From positions 41,614 to 105,613 of the IMG/VR virus record IMGVR_UViG_3300025669_000020: a stretch of DNA of 64,000 nucleotides; one strand, written 5' to 3'. The notes under the pieces were generated by a model that saw only the letters and a program-made list of their open reading frames with translations, searched no databases and was not told the DNA's origin. The stretch comes from a virus. Made by a program: the position numbers and the translations under genes. Numbering within the stretch: position 1 is the stretch's first letter; the number at the start of each line of letters is the position of its first letter. Shown piece by piece: positions 50,734-58,435 of this stretch.

Positions 50734-50762
50734 AGGCAACCTGTGTAGTTACCGAGGTTGTC

Positions 50763-51341
50763 ATGCACGAAGCGAAAATGCGTTCCCGGCTCATCCGCCT
50801 GGCTTATGCACGCCCCGAGCACCGGGAGCGTTTGCTCCCTCTGCTGCGGAGTGGGGCTTCCACCCCTCGCTCCCAGGTGTCTCAGGCAGTGATGAAAGTC
50901 CGGAGCATCTTGGGGGAGATGGTCAAGGACATGTCGGTACACATCGAGGAGGCGGAGGCCAACAGCAAGGAGACGGGGGGGACGGTCTTCTACACCACCC
51001 GTGGTGAGGTCTGTAATGCGGGGAGGCAGTTGGCAGACGAGATCAGGGCAGCTGGTGTGCCGAAATTCAAGGGTGTGCGGCAATCTGTCGGGACGTACAG
51101 CAGCCCCAGCGATTGGGGTCTTCCCCGCACGGGGAGAGCCTCAGCCAAGAATCTCTGGAGACGCCTGCAGCGGCATCTGTTGAATGTGCAGGTGGTGTTG
51201 CAGAAAACCGCTGTGGAAATGCTCCCTCTCGTAGAGGATATGCCTTTGGAGGAGCGTGTGAGGTGGGCTCGTTTTGTGGAGGACACGTTCTGCGACATGG
51301 GAATGGCTGCAGGCCGACAGTTCGATCAGCTCGTGTCCTAA
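50763..51341 (+). CDS. Helical protein with LIRLA-type N-terminal tag
   Basis: A 192-aa protein. Residues 10-29 (LIRLAYARPEHRERLLPLLR) match the tags at 9802 and 61732. The remainder is helical (residues 40-70 and 135-190) with a Ser/Gly-rich loop between. No enzyme motif. Possibly an internal virion protein by its tag, which is inference. Confidence 0.6.
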   Translation: MHEAKMRSRLIRLAYARPEHRERLLPLLRSGASTPRSQVSQAVMKVRSILGEMVKDMSVHIEEAEANSKETGGTVFYTTRGEVCNAGRQLADEIRAAGVPKFKGVRQSVGTYSSPSDWGLPRTGRASAKNLWRRLQRHLLNVQVVLQKTAVEMLPLVEDMPLEERVRWARFVEDTFCDMGMAAGRQFDQLVS

Positions 51342-51382
51342 CAGGGGTAGAGTGGGCTATTACCAGCCCTGTGAGTTTAGAG

Positions 51383-51664
51383 ATGTCAGCCTATGACCGT
51401 GTAGATTGCGATGTCCGGGTGGGGGATCTGGGGCTTGGATCATTCTCCAATTCCCTACGGATTCTCCCCGAGTCGGGTTCCGAGTGCCTGCTGGACTTCT
51501 GCCTCTACTCCTCTGTGGAGGGGACTGCACAGGTTGTAGCCCGTGTGCGGGTGCACCGCAGTTTCCTCCCGCTGCTCAAACAGCGGATAGAGGATGCCAT
51601 GGGTGAAATGCTGTCCCAGGATGAAGACAGCTGGGTTCTGCTATGCACGCCTGCTGAGGGTTAG
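51383..51664 (+). CDS. DUF3467-like small protein, copy 1
   Basis: A 93-aa protein; ATG 51383 follows a CTATT box at 51357 and matches the start of the conserved core. FSNSLRI...LLDFCLYSSVE...AQVVARVRVHRSFLPLLKQRI fits the DUF3467 pattern. A paralogue is at 57974 (FANTFRI...LLDFCRLSAE...AKVVARIRI). Role unknown. Confidence 0.6.
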   Translation: MSAYDRVDCDVRVGDLGLGSFSNSLRILPESGSECLLDFCLYSSVEGTAQVVARVRVHRSFLPLLKQRIEDAMGEMLSQDEDSWVLLCTPAEG

Positions 51665-51858
51665 AACAGGGTGTCCACCACACTGCCGATCTCACTGCTG
51701 ATTTCGGTATAGCCCCTCTTGGCAGGTTCTTCCCGCTCGGGGCTTTCTGTGGAGTTGGGGGGGGTACAAGGGAAGGCGCAGGTAGGGGCGTTGGCGCTCG
51801 GCCTGCTCCTTTCCTGTTCCTGTTCCTGGATTTTCTCGATGACCCACGCGTCGAGCAT
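51661..51858 (-). CDS. Small reverse-strand protein, 65 aa
   Basis: Stop overlaps the end of the plus-strand gene. A gagagg site and a TATAAT hexamer lie upstream on the minus strand. The protein is Glu/Gln-rich at its start and Pro-rich in the middle. Not recognised. Confidence 0.5.
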   Translation of the reverse strand: MLDAWVIEKIQEQEQERSRPSANAPTCAFPCTPPNSTESPEREEPAKRGYTEISSEIGSVVDTLF

Positions 51859-51871
51859 ACTGCACCTCTCA

Positions 51872-51885
51872 ATTATACTACGCAG
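51872..51885 (-). promoter_or_regulatory. -10 region of the 51858 reverse gene
   Basis: On the minus strand ctgcgtagtataat. The 12-mer ctgcgtagtata is identical to the one upstream of the 48107 reverse gene. No good -35 is seen. Confidence 0.5.
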
Positions 51886-51941
51886 AATAGGAGGATTCTG
51901 AATCTCTTGGGTAGAGTAAGGCGATCTCCTAGGAGGAATAT

Positions 51942-52892
51942 ATGCCCCAGCCCATCGTTTTCAAGCCTGGCACCTTCCAAACATTCCGAGCAACTACCCA
52001 GATCGCGATGCCCGAGGGCCTCGACATCCCGAGTGGGTACATCAGCATGGATGCCATCATCCAGTACGATGGACAGACCCTCAAGTACGGCGGGGGCACC
52101 TACAATGTGTCACAGCTGCGGTCAGCCATCAAGGCTGGGTGGTTCGTGCCCGAGGCGGACACCACCACGAGCTATGTCCCCCAGCCCGCCAACGTGGCCA
52201 TCCACAAGGCCACGTCTGCCAATGAGCTGCGTGGGGAGCCCATGACGGTCTCCACCGTGGATGAGGAAGAGCGTGACCTGGGCAGCATCAAGTCCATCAT
52301 GGGGCGCGAGGCCCCGAAGGCTGTGAGTGCTACCGAGGATGGGCAGGTGGTCTCCACGATCAAGACGGCAGCCAAGCAGCACACTGTCCTCAAGGACAGC
52401 CATGCCGCCACCGCAGCCATCCGCAAGCTGGACAACACGCCTCCCCCCAGGGCGGAGGCTGTGAAGAGGGCTGTGGCCACTGGTGACGTTCAGGAAGCCA
52501 GGATGGGTGAGGGGCTGGAAGACATCCTGCCCGACGCCGAGTCCGCTGGAACTCCCGAGCCCGGTATGGCTGGTGAAGGCGACATGCCCCACCTGACAGC
52601 GGAAGAGAGGGCTGAAGCCCTGCGCCAGGCCCGCCTCTCCAAGATGGCAACCGCCAAGGCAGCTCCTGTGCCGGAGCCGGAGCCCGAGGCACCCGGTGAC
52701 AAGGCCCTTCGGGATGCCAAGATCGCCGCACTCCAGGCTGTCATTCCTGGGTTCAAGTGGGACATGAGCGTGCACTGGCGCACCCGCGTCAAGGTGGCCC
52801 TGACCCACAAGGACGATCCGGTCTACATGAACGGCATCATGGCTGTCGAGATAGACGCCGTGAAGAAGCACGTGCAGAAAGAACTGGCATAG
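51942..52892 (+). CDS. Hypothetical virion-type protein, 316 aa
   Basis: Strong aggagg site 7 nt before the ATG suggests high expression. N-terminal 70 residues are beta-rich (YISMDAIIQYDGQTLKYGG). The middle is Ala/Glu/Pro-rich and likely flexible. The last 50 residues (VIPGFKWDMSVHWRTRVKVAL) form another compact unit. Composition suits a head or internal protein; not recognised. Confidence 0.6.
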   Translation: MPQPIVFKPGTFQTFRATTQIAMPEGLDIPSGYISMDAIIQYDGQTLKYGGGTYNVSQLRSAIKAGWFVPEADTTTSYVPQPANVAIHKATSANELRGEPMTVSTVDEEERDLGSIKSIMGREAPKAVSATEDGQVVSTIKTAAKQHTVLKDSHAATAAIRKLDNTPPPRAEAVKRAVATGDVQEARMGEGLEDILPDAESAGTPEPGMAGEGDMPHLTAEERAEALRQARLSKMATAKAAPVPEPEPEAPGDKALRDAKIAALQAVIPGFKWDMSVHWRTRVKVALTHKDDPVYMNGIMAVEIDAVKKHVQKELA

Positions 52893-52910
52893 CCGTCCTC
52901 GGTCGCTGTC

Positions 52911-52915
52911 CTATA
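52911..52915 (+). promoter_or_regulatory. CTATA box before the 52955 gene
   Basis: tcctatagtt, 44 nt upstream of GTG 52955 and directly followed by the 12-bp hairpin at 52919. Confidence 0.35.
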
Positions 52916-52918
52916 GTT

Positions 52919-52950
52919 ATGCTCCGGTAGAGCTTTAGCTACCGGAGCAT
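52919..52950 (+). promoter_or_regulatory. Perfect hairpin in the 5' leader of the 52955 gene
   Basis: atgctccggtag / ctaccggagcat, 12-bp perfect stem with an 8-nt loop. No T-run follows and the start codon is 5 nt away, so it is likelier an operator or translation control element than a terminator. Confidence 0.6.
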
Positions 52951-52954
52951 TGCC

Positions 52955-53329
52955 GTGAGTGCAGAAAAAAACGCCAACAGCCAGGCAACTTGGGCTCTCC
53001 TCACGGAGAGCGTCTCGTCAGCACGGCTGAATGCTTACCGTCTAAGTCACCTTGTACAAAGGGCTCTCGCCTTGGTGGAGAAGTCCACCCACAAGGACCA
53101 TCTGTACCAGGTCGCGGGGGATGTCATCCAAGGGCTTCCAGAGCGCCTGGAGCGCCTGGAAGGGGACTTGGATAGGACTTCCTATACATTGTCCCGCCTT
53201 GCAGAGGATTCCTTGAGGGACCGCCTGCCTCTCGCAGACCGTGCCTTGGTGGATGAAGCCCTGCACAAGCCCAAGACGGCTTCTGCATCTCGGGTGGGTG
53301 CTCGCTTCTTGCAGAAGTTGGAGAGCTGA
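52955..53329 (+). CDS. Helical protein with C-terminal RVA tag
   Basis: A 124-aa protein; GTG 52955 follows the hairpin. It is helical throughout, with a coiled-coil-like ERLERLEGDLDRTSYTLSRL. The end SRVGARFLQKLES is an RVA-type tag. Stop overlaps the next ATG. Confidence 0.6.
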   Translation: MSAEKNANSQATWALLTESVSSARLNAYRLSHLVQRALALVEKSTHKDHLYQVAGDVIQGLPERLERLEGDLDRTSYTLSRLAEDSLRDRLPLADRALVDEALHKPKTASASRVGARFLQKLES

Positions 53330-55338
53330 TGGGGTACAGCCCACCCGTAGGAGACATGGCTGGGGTTCAGACTTTCGTGAGCCCTGAGTCCCATGCTAAC
53401 CTACCCTCCGGATGGGAGGGGGAGAAAAAGCAGGTTCTGCCTCCAGGGTCGGCTACCCCCAACACCCCCAACAAAGAATTCACCGACAAGGACCATGGTA
53501 GGAGTCTCCCCCACCCTGAGTACCAAGGCCCCGCATCTGGTAGTGGCACCGTAGAGAAGAAGCCCATCAAGCCGGAACAGGGTGAGGAGTACGGAGTCCC
53601 GGAGAAGAACGACTATTATGTGCCCAAGCGTCGTTCCATGACAGCTGATGGGTATCAGGCCCGTCGTCCCTGGGAGCGCCAACGCAGGCAGCATGTGGAT
53701 GAGCGCTTCGAGAGCAAACGGTACTACAAGCGGAACAAGAAGCGCATCCTGACCAAGGCCCGCGTGTACTACAAGAAACTGAAGCGGAATCCCATATACA
53801 AGAAACTGAAGGGGAAGCGACGGGACAACCCCGCCAAGTACAAGCGGCGGAAGCTCTCGATGGAGATCCCCTTCGTAACGGGACCCTCTCTCCATGAGGG
53901 CGTGTTCCTGGGTGTCTCTCCGCTGGGTGCCCACTACAGGGTGGGAGACACCACTGAGCAGTATGCCTCTGTGGATGTCTTTCTGGACAGCGTTGTGTTC
54001 CATTCCGATGAGGACATCCTGCGTGTGGCCCACATCCTTGCCCCGATGCCCTGTGAGGGTCAGGTTCGGGTGGCGGGGTTGACCCTCAATGATGAGTGGC
54101 TCCTCGATGAGAGGGAGGAAGCGGACAAGGAAGGCATCGGCAAGTACACGCCGCTGTCCCCTGGTAAGAGGCGTCGTAAGCAGAAGGGCAAGAAGCGCGT
54201 CACGCGGAAACGGCAGTACAAGAAGAACCGGCAGAAGGAACGTGTCCGGGCCAAGCTCTACTACAAGAAACGCAAGCACAGCCAACGCTTCAAGCGGCAG
54301 CAGACACGGCGTAGGTCACAACCCAGCCGGTACAAGCTCCGTCGTGGAACCCAGATGACAACTCCCGACATCGCATTTGTATGGGGAGCAGAGATGCTCC
54401 TGGGCTACGTCCAGGACATCTCCCCAGAATCCAACTCCGTGACGTTCTCCCTGGAGAACGAGAAGGGGGAGGAATCGGTGAGGACTCTCCCCTTGGAGGA
54501 CTTCCTGGATGAGATCACCTTCCTCTCGGAAGAGGACATCGAGGCTCTGTTCGCCCTGGTGGACGAAGTGCTGGGCCTGGAGGGGTACGACTTCGACCCC
54601 GGTGAGATCTATGAGACGGAGCAGGAGATCAAGGCCCTGATCGAACGTGTTGCCTCCCGCTATGCAGGGGACATCATTCTCTATGATCAGGAGGCTCCCA
54701 CGGATCAGGAGACTATCTATGGTCCCGAGCTGAGTTCAGGGAAGCCCGAGCGTGGGAAGGGCGACGACACCTACTACGACGTGGAGGGTGGCGGTCTGTC
54801 TTGGCGTGTGGTTTCTCCTGGTGATGGGAGCCAACTGGTGCGTTCTGCAGCCACGATGAAGGACATCTCCACCAAGACGGGGCCCAAGGTGCATGAACGT
54901 GCCCGTGGGGTGCAGCTCCAGCTCAACCGTGCGGATCCCAAGCGCGGCATCTGGAGTTTCAGGGCAGCCAGCTCCAAGGGTGCGCCCTACATCGTCCGCA
55001 TCAAGGGCATCAAGGAACGGGGAATCACGAAGCTCTCTACTGCTCGTGTACAGGTGAGCTGCACTTGCCCCTTCTTCCAGTGGCAGGGGCCTGAGCACTG
55101 GGCCAAGAAGAACGGCTACTTGTACGGGAAGACAGAGGGCACCGCCAGCATCCCTGATGTGAAAGACCCCAAGGGTCAGCACTGGGCTTGCAAACATGTC
55201 CTTGCCGTCCTCAACCAGGTGCGAACATACAGAATGGCCTCTGCCGAGTCTCTGCAGGCCCTTCTACAGAATGCCACCCTGGAACCAGTGTTCGAACCTT
55301 CTCCCGAGCGTGTTGCCTCTCTGCATCTGAAAGACTGA
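53329..55338 (+). CDS. 669-aa basic-repeat and SWIM zinc-finger protein
   Basis: After a Pro-rich head come two copies of a unit: a very basic Tyr/Lys/Arg stretch (about 120-180 and 280-345; RYYKRNKKR, QYKKNRQKER) followed by a beta domain (IPFVTGPSLHEGVFLGVSP and IAFVWGAEMLLGYVQDISP). ERVASRYAGD near 440 and the terminal ERVASLHLKD are RVA-type tags. Residues about 575-625 have C-x-C...C-x-H, a SWIM zinc finger that binds DNA or protein. Strong DNA binding is likely; it may be an internal, packaged protein. Confidence 0.65.
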   Translation: MGYSPPVGDMAGVQTFVSPESHANLPSGWEGEKKQVLPPGSATPNTPNKEFTDKDHGRSLPHPEYQGPASGSGTVEKKPIKPEQGEEYGVPEKNDYYVPKRRSMTADGYQARRPWERQRRQHVDERFESKRYYKRNKKRILTKARVYYKKLKRNPIYKKLKGKRRDNPAKYKRRKLSMEIPFVTGPSLHEGVFLGVSPLGAHYRVGDTTEQYASVDVFLDSVVFHSDEDILRVAHILAPMPCEGQVRVAGLTLNDEWLLDEREEADKEGIGKYTPLSPGKRRRKQKGKKRVTRKRQYKKNRQKERVRAKLYYKKRKHSQRFKRQQTRRRSQPSRYKLRRGTQMTTPDIAFVWGAEMLLGYVQDISPESNSVTFSLENEKGEESVRTLPLEDFLDEITFLSEEDIEALFALVDEVLGLEGYDFDPGEIYETEQEIKALIERVASRYAGDIILYDQEAPTDQETIYGPELSSGKPERGKGDDTYYDVEGGGLSWRVVSPGDGSQLVRSAATMKDISTKTGPKVHERARGVQLQLNRADPKRGIWSFRAASSKGAPYIVRIKGIKERGITKLSTARVQVSCTCPFFQWQGPEHWAKKNGYLYGKTEGTASIPDVKDPKGQHWACKHVLAVLNQVRTYRMASAESLQALLQNATLEPVFEPSPERVASLHLKD

Positions 55339-55376
55339 CCTGTACGGTAGAGTAGAGGCGTCCAAGGAGTTCCTGA

Positions 55377-55784
55377 ATGCCTACCTACGATTATACCTGC
55401 AACGACTGTGAAGAAGAATTCGAGATGATCCTTCGCGTCGCAGAGATGGATGATGTCCAGGAGTGTCCCGAGTGTGGTTCCACGGACACCAAACGTATGT
55501 TCATGGTTGGCAACTTTGTTCTCAAGGGTGACGGGTGGTCGGGGAAGAACATGCGGATCAAGAAGCAGATGGAGAAGAAAAACCGTGGCCTCCGCATGAA
55601 GGAAGAGGAGATGAGGCGGGATGCCCCAGGCATGAAGCTTGTCCCCAATGTGGAAGGTGAACGTGTAGATTCCTGGTCAGAGGCTAAGGATATGGCAATC
55701 AGCAAGGGGAAGGACACCGCTGGGTACGAGCGGATGGAGAGGAAGGAGAAGGGGCTCGCGGATAAGCCGACCCTGGCCTCCTAG
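55377..55784 (+). CDS. FmdB-type zinc-ribbon protein
   Basis: A 135-aa protein. The start MPTYDYTCNDCEEEFE and ECPECGS give the two CxxC knuckles of the FmdB regulatory family. The rest is a highly charged helix. A tccaaggag site precedes it. Possibly a transcription-related or assembly adaptor; unknown. Confidence 0.65.
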   Translation: MPTYDYTCNDCEEEFEMILRVAEMDDVQECPECGSTDTKRMFMVGNFVLKGDGWSGKNMRIKKQMEKKNRGLRMKEEEMRRDAPGMKLVPNVEGERVDSWSEAKDMAISKGKDTAGYERMERKEKGLADKPTLAS

Positions 55785-55838
55785 GTTCACGGTATTCTCC
55801 CTATGAGGCGCTAGGAGTGAGCTACCAAAGGTGAGCCC

Positions 55839-56531
55839 ATGTCCTCAGTCCCCCGCATTGTAGAGCGCTACCCCAACTTCGTAGACCTTGCCTTCCACAA
55901 CAAGGCGGGTGTCCAGGCCTACCGGGTGGGGACAGCCAACACCTTGGATACCGCTTATGCGGGTGTCACCGCTTTGTTCGATGTCACCCAGGACGCCGCG
56001 TTCCGTTCCCCGGCGCTCCGCCGGCGTCGGCTAGGGTTTCTCCACGAGTCCACCAGGGGGTTGACCAGGGCTCTCTTCGATCCCGAGGAGTATTTCACGG
56101 TGGGCGGCATAGTCCCCCATGACAACCAGCTCTCCTTCATGCGGATTCAAGAGCAGAACCTGGCAAGTGTATGGCGTCCAGCGGGCCCCATCATGCTGCT
56201 GCCTCCCCCGAACTTCTACGGCATCCCCAATCCGGGAATCCCTCTTGCGGGCACGGCTCCCAATGTGGCTGCCACGGTTACGGGAATCCCGGCCACGACT
56301 TGCATGCACATCGTCTTCCCGAAGGCTTGTCACATCGTCACGGTCAGGAACTTGGATGCGGCTAACGCTCTGTTCTTCTGCAACGACCCTGGTGTTCCGA
56401 TGATGGAGCTGCCCTCGGATACAGAGAGTATGTACATCGAGGGTGGTGTGGATACCCAGCTGTTTATCAGGGGCGACGGTGCCCCTGTGAGCTTCGTGGT
56501 CTACATCGCACTCAACACCGGACATTATTAG
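55839..56531 (+). CDS. Virion structural protein, 230 aa
   Basis: A CTATG box at 55802 and a ggtgag site precede it. Ser/Pro/Ala-rich with beta segments and a late VRNLDAANALFFCNDPGVP. The style is that of tail tube or head-tail joining proteins, but no family is recognised. Confidence 0.55.
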   Translation: MSSVPRIVERYPNFVDLAFHNKAGVQAYRVGTANTLDTAYAGVTALFDVTQDAAFRSPALRRRRLGFLHESTRGLTRALFDPEEYFTVGGIVPHDNQLSFMRIQEQNLASVWRPAGPIMLLPPPNFYGIPNPGIPLAGTAPNVAATVTGIPATTCMHIVFPKACHIVTVRNLDAANALFFCNDPGVPMMELPSDTESMYIEGGVDTQLFIRGDGAPVSFVVYIALNTGHY

Positions 56532-56559
56532 GCACTTTGGGGCCACTTTTCTTTCAATA

Positions 56560-56593
56560 CCTCCGGGTAGTAGATGAACAACTCACCCGGAGG
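56560..56593 (+). promoter_or_regulatory. Hairpin that hides the ribosome site of the 56599 gene
   Basis: cctccgggt (56560-56568) pairs perfectly with acccggagg (56585-56593). The ggagg of the right arm is the ribosome site, 5 nt before ATG 56599. Folding would block translation, so the element may be a control switch. Confidence 0.55.
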
Positions 56594-56598
56594 CATTT

Positions 56599-57276
56599 AT
56601 GCCTTATCTCTGCATGGTCCGCGCCGATATCCCTGACGGTACGCTTCAGGTTCTCGACCTCGATCCCAACACTTCCCAGCGGTCCCTGATCTATGATCCC
56701 CCTGGGCAGACCAAGTACGTCAACCGCACCCAGAACGACACCGTGGCTACCACGAACGTCGGTGGTGTCATCACCACGAACGCCGTCTACACTGGCGTCA
56801 CTGCCTACCTGATCGACAACTGTGAGTCCGCTGGTCTGGCTGCTGGTACAGGTGCCCTGACGGCTGCCTTCGCCAACACCATTGGCCTCGCCCTCATCGC
56901 TCGCATGGACGCTGGCAACACCCTGACCCTGGCTGCCGTGAATGCTGTCATTCAGGCCACCGCCGTCAACACCGAGCTGACCCCCGCTGGTGGTTCCCTC
57001 TCCACGGGCAGCATCACGGAGCTTCTCCAGATCATGGCTGGAGACACCTACACCGTCACCGCTGGTACCTCGGTGGAGGCTGCTGGTTCAGCCAACCTGG
57101 GCAACGGTGCCTTCGGCACCACCACCTACCGCTCCACCTACGACACTGGCGCTCTGAAGATCTCCTTCTCCGAGGGTGCCGTGTCCGAGATGATCGCCGC
57201 TACCTTCACCTACCTGGGCACCGCTGGTGCCGCCCTCGTCGCGTACTCCGACGCGGGTGCCATCTACACCGTCTAG
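56599..57276 (+). CDS. Virion structural protein, highly expressed type
   Basis: A 225-aa protein. Thr/Ala/Gly/Val-rich, strongly C-ending codons as in the capsid gene, hence probably abundant. Low in charged residues. It resembles tail tube or decoration proteins in composition. The ribosome site is inside a hairpin. Confidence 0.55.
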   Translation: MPYLCMVRADIPDGTLQVLDLDPNTSQRSLIYDPPGQTKYVNRTQNDTVATTNVGGVITTNAVYTGVTAYLIDNCESAGLAAGTGALTAAFANTIGLALIARMDAGNTLTLAAVNAVIQATAVNTELTPAGGSLSTGSITELLQIMAGDTYTVTAGTSVEAAGSANLGNGAFGTTTYRSTYDTGALKISFSEGAVSEMIAATFTYLGTAGAALVAYSDAGAIYTV

Positions 57277-57281
57277 TAGAC

Positions 57282-57304
57282 CCCCTCCAGGTTCCTGGTA
57301 GGGG
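57282..57304 (+). terminator. Hairpin after the abundant structural gene
   Basis: cccct-ccagg tt cctgg-t-agggg, 10 paired bases with one bulge, 6 nt after the stop. No T-run, so termination is uncertain. Confidence 0.4.
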
Positions 57305-57349
57305 CCACACGGTCCCTGCCAGGATGCCTTGGCTCTATATGGAGTTGAT

Positions 57350-57604
57350 ATGAACAGAAGCAAAACCACACCCGTGACAGGTGACTACCGCACTTCCGAT
57401 CTCTACTACGCGGCCTATCTGCGGGTGGCGGGAGTGCCTTTCCAGGAATCTCAGAGGGAAGGCAAACGTGTCTTCTTTGTCTTCGAGAACTCGGAAAGCA
57501 TCCGTGATTTGAAGAATCAGTACTTCAACAGAACCGCAAAGGTGCCTGCCATGACCTATGCGGACGAAATCAAAGCCATGAAGGCTCTGACACACATGCT
57601 GTAG
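57350..57604 (+). CDS. DUF5659-like small protein
   Basis: An 84-aa protein; ATG 57350 has tggag upstream. YRTSDLYYAAYLRVAG, then RVFFVFENSESI and a C-terminal helix with KAMKALTH match the DUF5659 phage family. Function unknown. Confidence 0.6.
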   Translation: MNRSKTTPVTGDYRTSDLYYAAYLRVAGVPFQESQREGKRVFFVFENSESIRDLKNQYFNRTAKVPAMTYADEIKAMKALTHML

Positions 57605-57629
57605 TTGCAGAAGTCCCAGGAGTGCCCCG

Positions 57630-57977
57630 ATGATGTACCCTCTCTACCTCCTGGCAGCTTTTGGACTCTGTTTTGGGTTCATGAACAAGGCCACACCCCT
57701 GTACGGGAAGATCGACTTCTTCGACAGGATGTGGGAGTGCTCCTACTGCACAGGCTTCCACTGCGGGTGGTTGATGTGGGTTCTCGCCTTCATACTGGAA
57801 GGCAAGCCACCTATGGGAGACTTCGGAAGTGCCCTGGGTGTTGTCCAGGTCGTAGGCTCCATCCCCCTGTGGGCGTTCGCCTCTTCGGCGTTCTGCTACA
57901 CGCTGGATATCACGACGAAACTCATGGAGTCCCACATACAGGTTCCCAACTATGATGAGGAGGAGGACTCCGAATGA
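57630..57977 (+). CDS. Membrane protein, DUF1360-like
   Basis: A 115-aa protein with three likely membrane segments (about 2-18, 45-60, 70-92). CSYCTGFHCGW is the DUF1360-type Cys motif. An acidic tail (DEEEDSE) ends it. It would sit in the host membrane. Stop overlaps the next start (ATGA). Confidence 0.6.
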   Translation: MMYPLYLLAAFGLCFGFMNKATPLYGKIDFFDRMWECSYCTGFHCGWLMWVLAFILEGKPPMGDFGSALGVVQVVGSIPLWAFASSAFCYTLDITTKLMESHIQVPNYDEEEDSE

Positions 57978-58207
57978 ACCCCAAGCTTCTCGAAAGTCAG
58001 GAGGATGGCGTCTTCGCCAACACTTTCCGCATCCAGCGGGACATCAACGGTGATTATCTGTTGGACTTCTGCAGGCTCTCAGCAGAGAAGGACTGTGCAA
58101 AGGTCGTGGCCAGGATTCGTATTCGGGGAAAGCTCCTGGTGGACATCCTGCAGCGCATCATTGCGATAGCCCGTGAAACCCTCCTACCCCAGGAGGAGGA
58201 GAACTGA
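57974..58207 (+). CDS. DUF3467-like small protein, copy 2
   Basis: A 77-aa protein with ATG overlapping the previous stop. It shares LLDFC and VVARIRIRG with the protein at 51383. Role unknown. Confidence 0.6.
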   Translation: MNPKLLESQEDGVFANTFRIQRDINGDYLLDFCRLSAEKDCAKVVARIRIRGKLLVDILQRIIAIARETLLPQEEEN

Positions 58208-58210
58208 ATC

Positions 58211-58384
58211 ATGTGTAATTGTCGTGGTGCTAATCGTGCACGGACATCGCCCGCTACCCAGAAGCCACGTAAGGCCCGCAGTGGCCCCGTGAGCACAAAG
58301 CCCAGCCCTACGCGGGTGGCAAGCCGGGCTACATCCAAGATGCCTACACCGACCCGCAAGAGCCCCAGGCGGAAGCTACGATAG
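58211..58384 (+). CDS. Small basic protein with Cys pair and RVA-like tag
   Basis: 57 aa beginning MCNCRGANRA. The rest is Thr/Pro/Arg/Lys-rich and disordered, with TRVASRATSK at 34-43. Basic charge suggests DNA binding. It starts 3 nt after the previous stop. Confidence 0.5.
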   Translation: MCNCRGANRARTSPATQKPRKARSGPVSTKPSPTRVASRATSKMPTPTRKSPRRKLR

Positions 58385-58435
58385 CCTGCCTATGAGCCCA
58401 GGGTAGGTAGAGACCTCTCGTAGGAGATCAAAACC

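Noticed and set aside
57335-57339. CTATA box before the 57350 gene
   Set aside because: Only 11 nt from the start and overlapping the ribosome site region, so unlike the other boxes.
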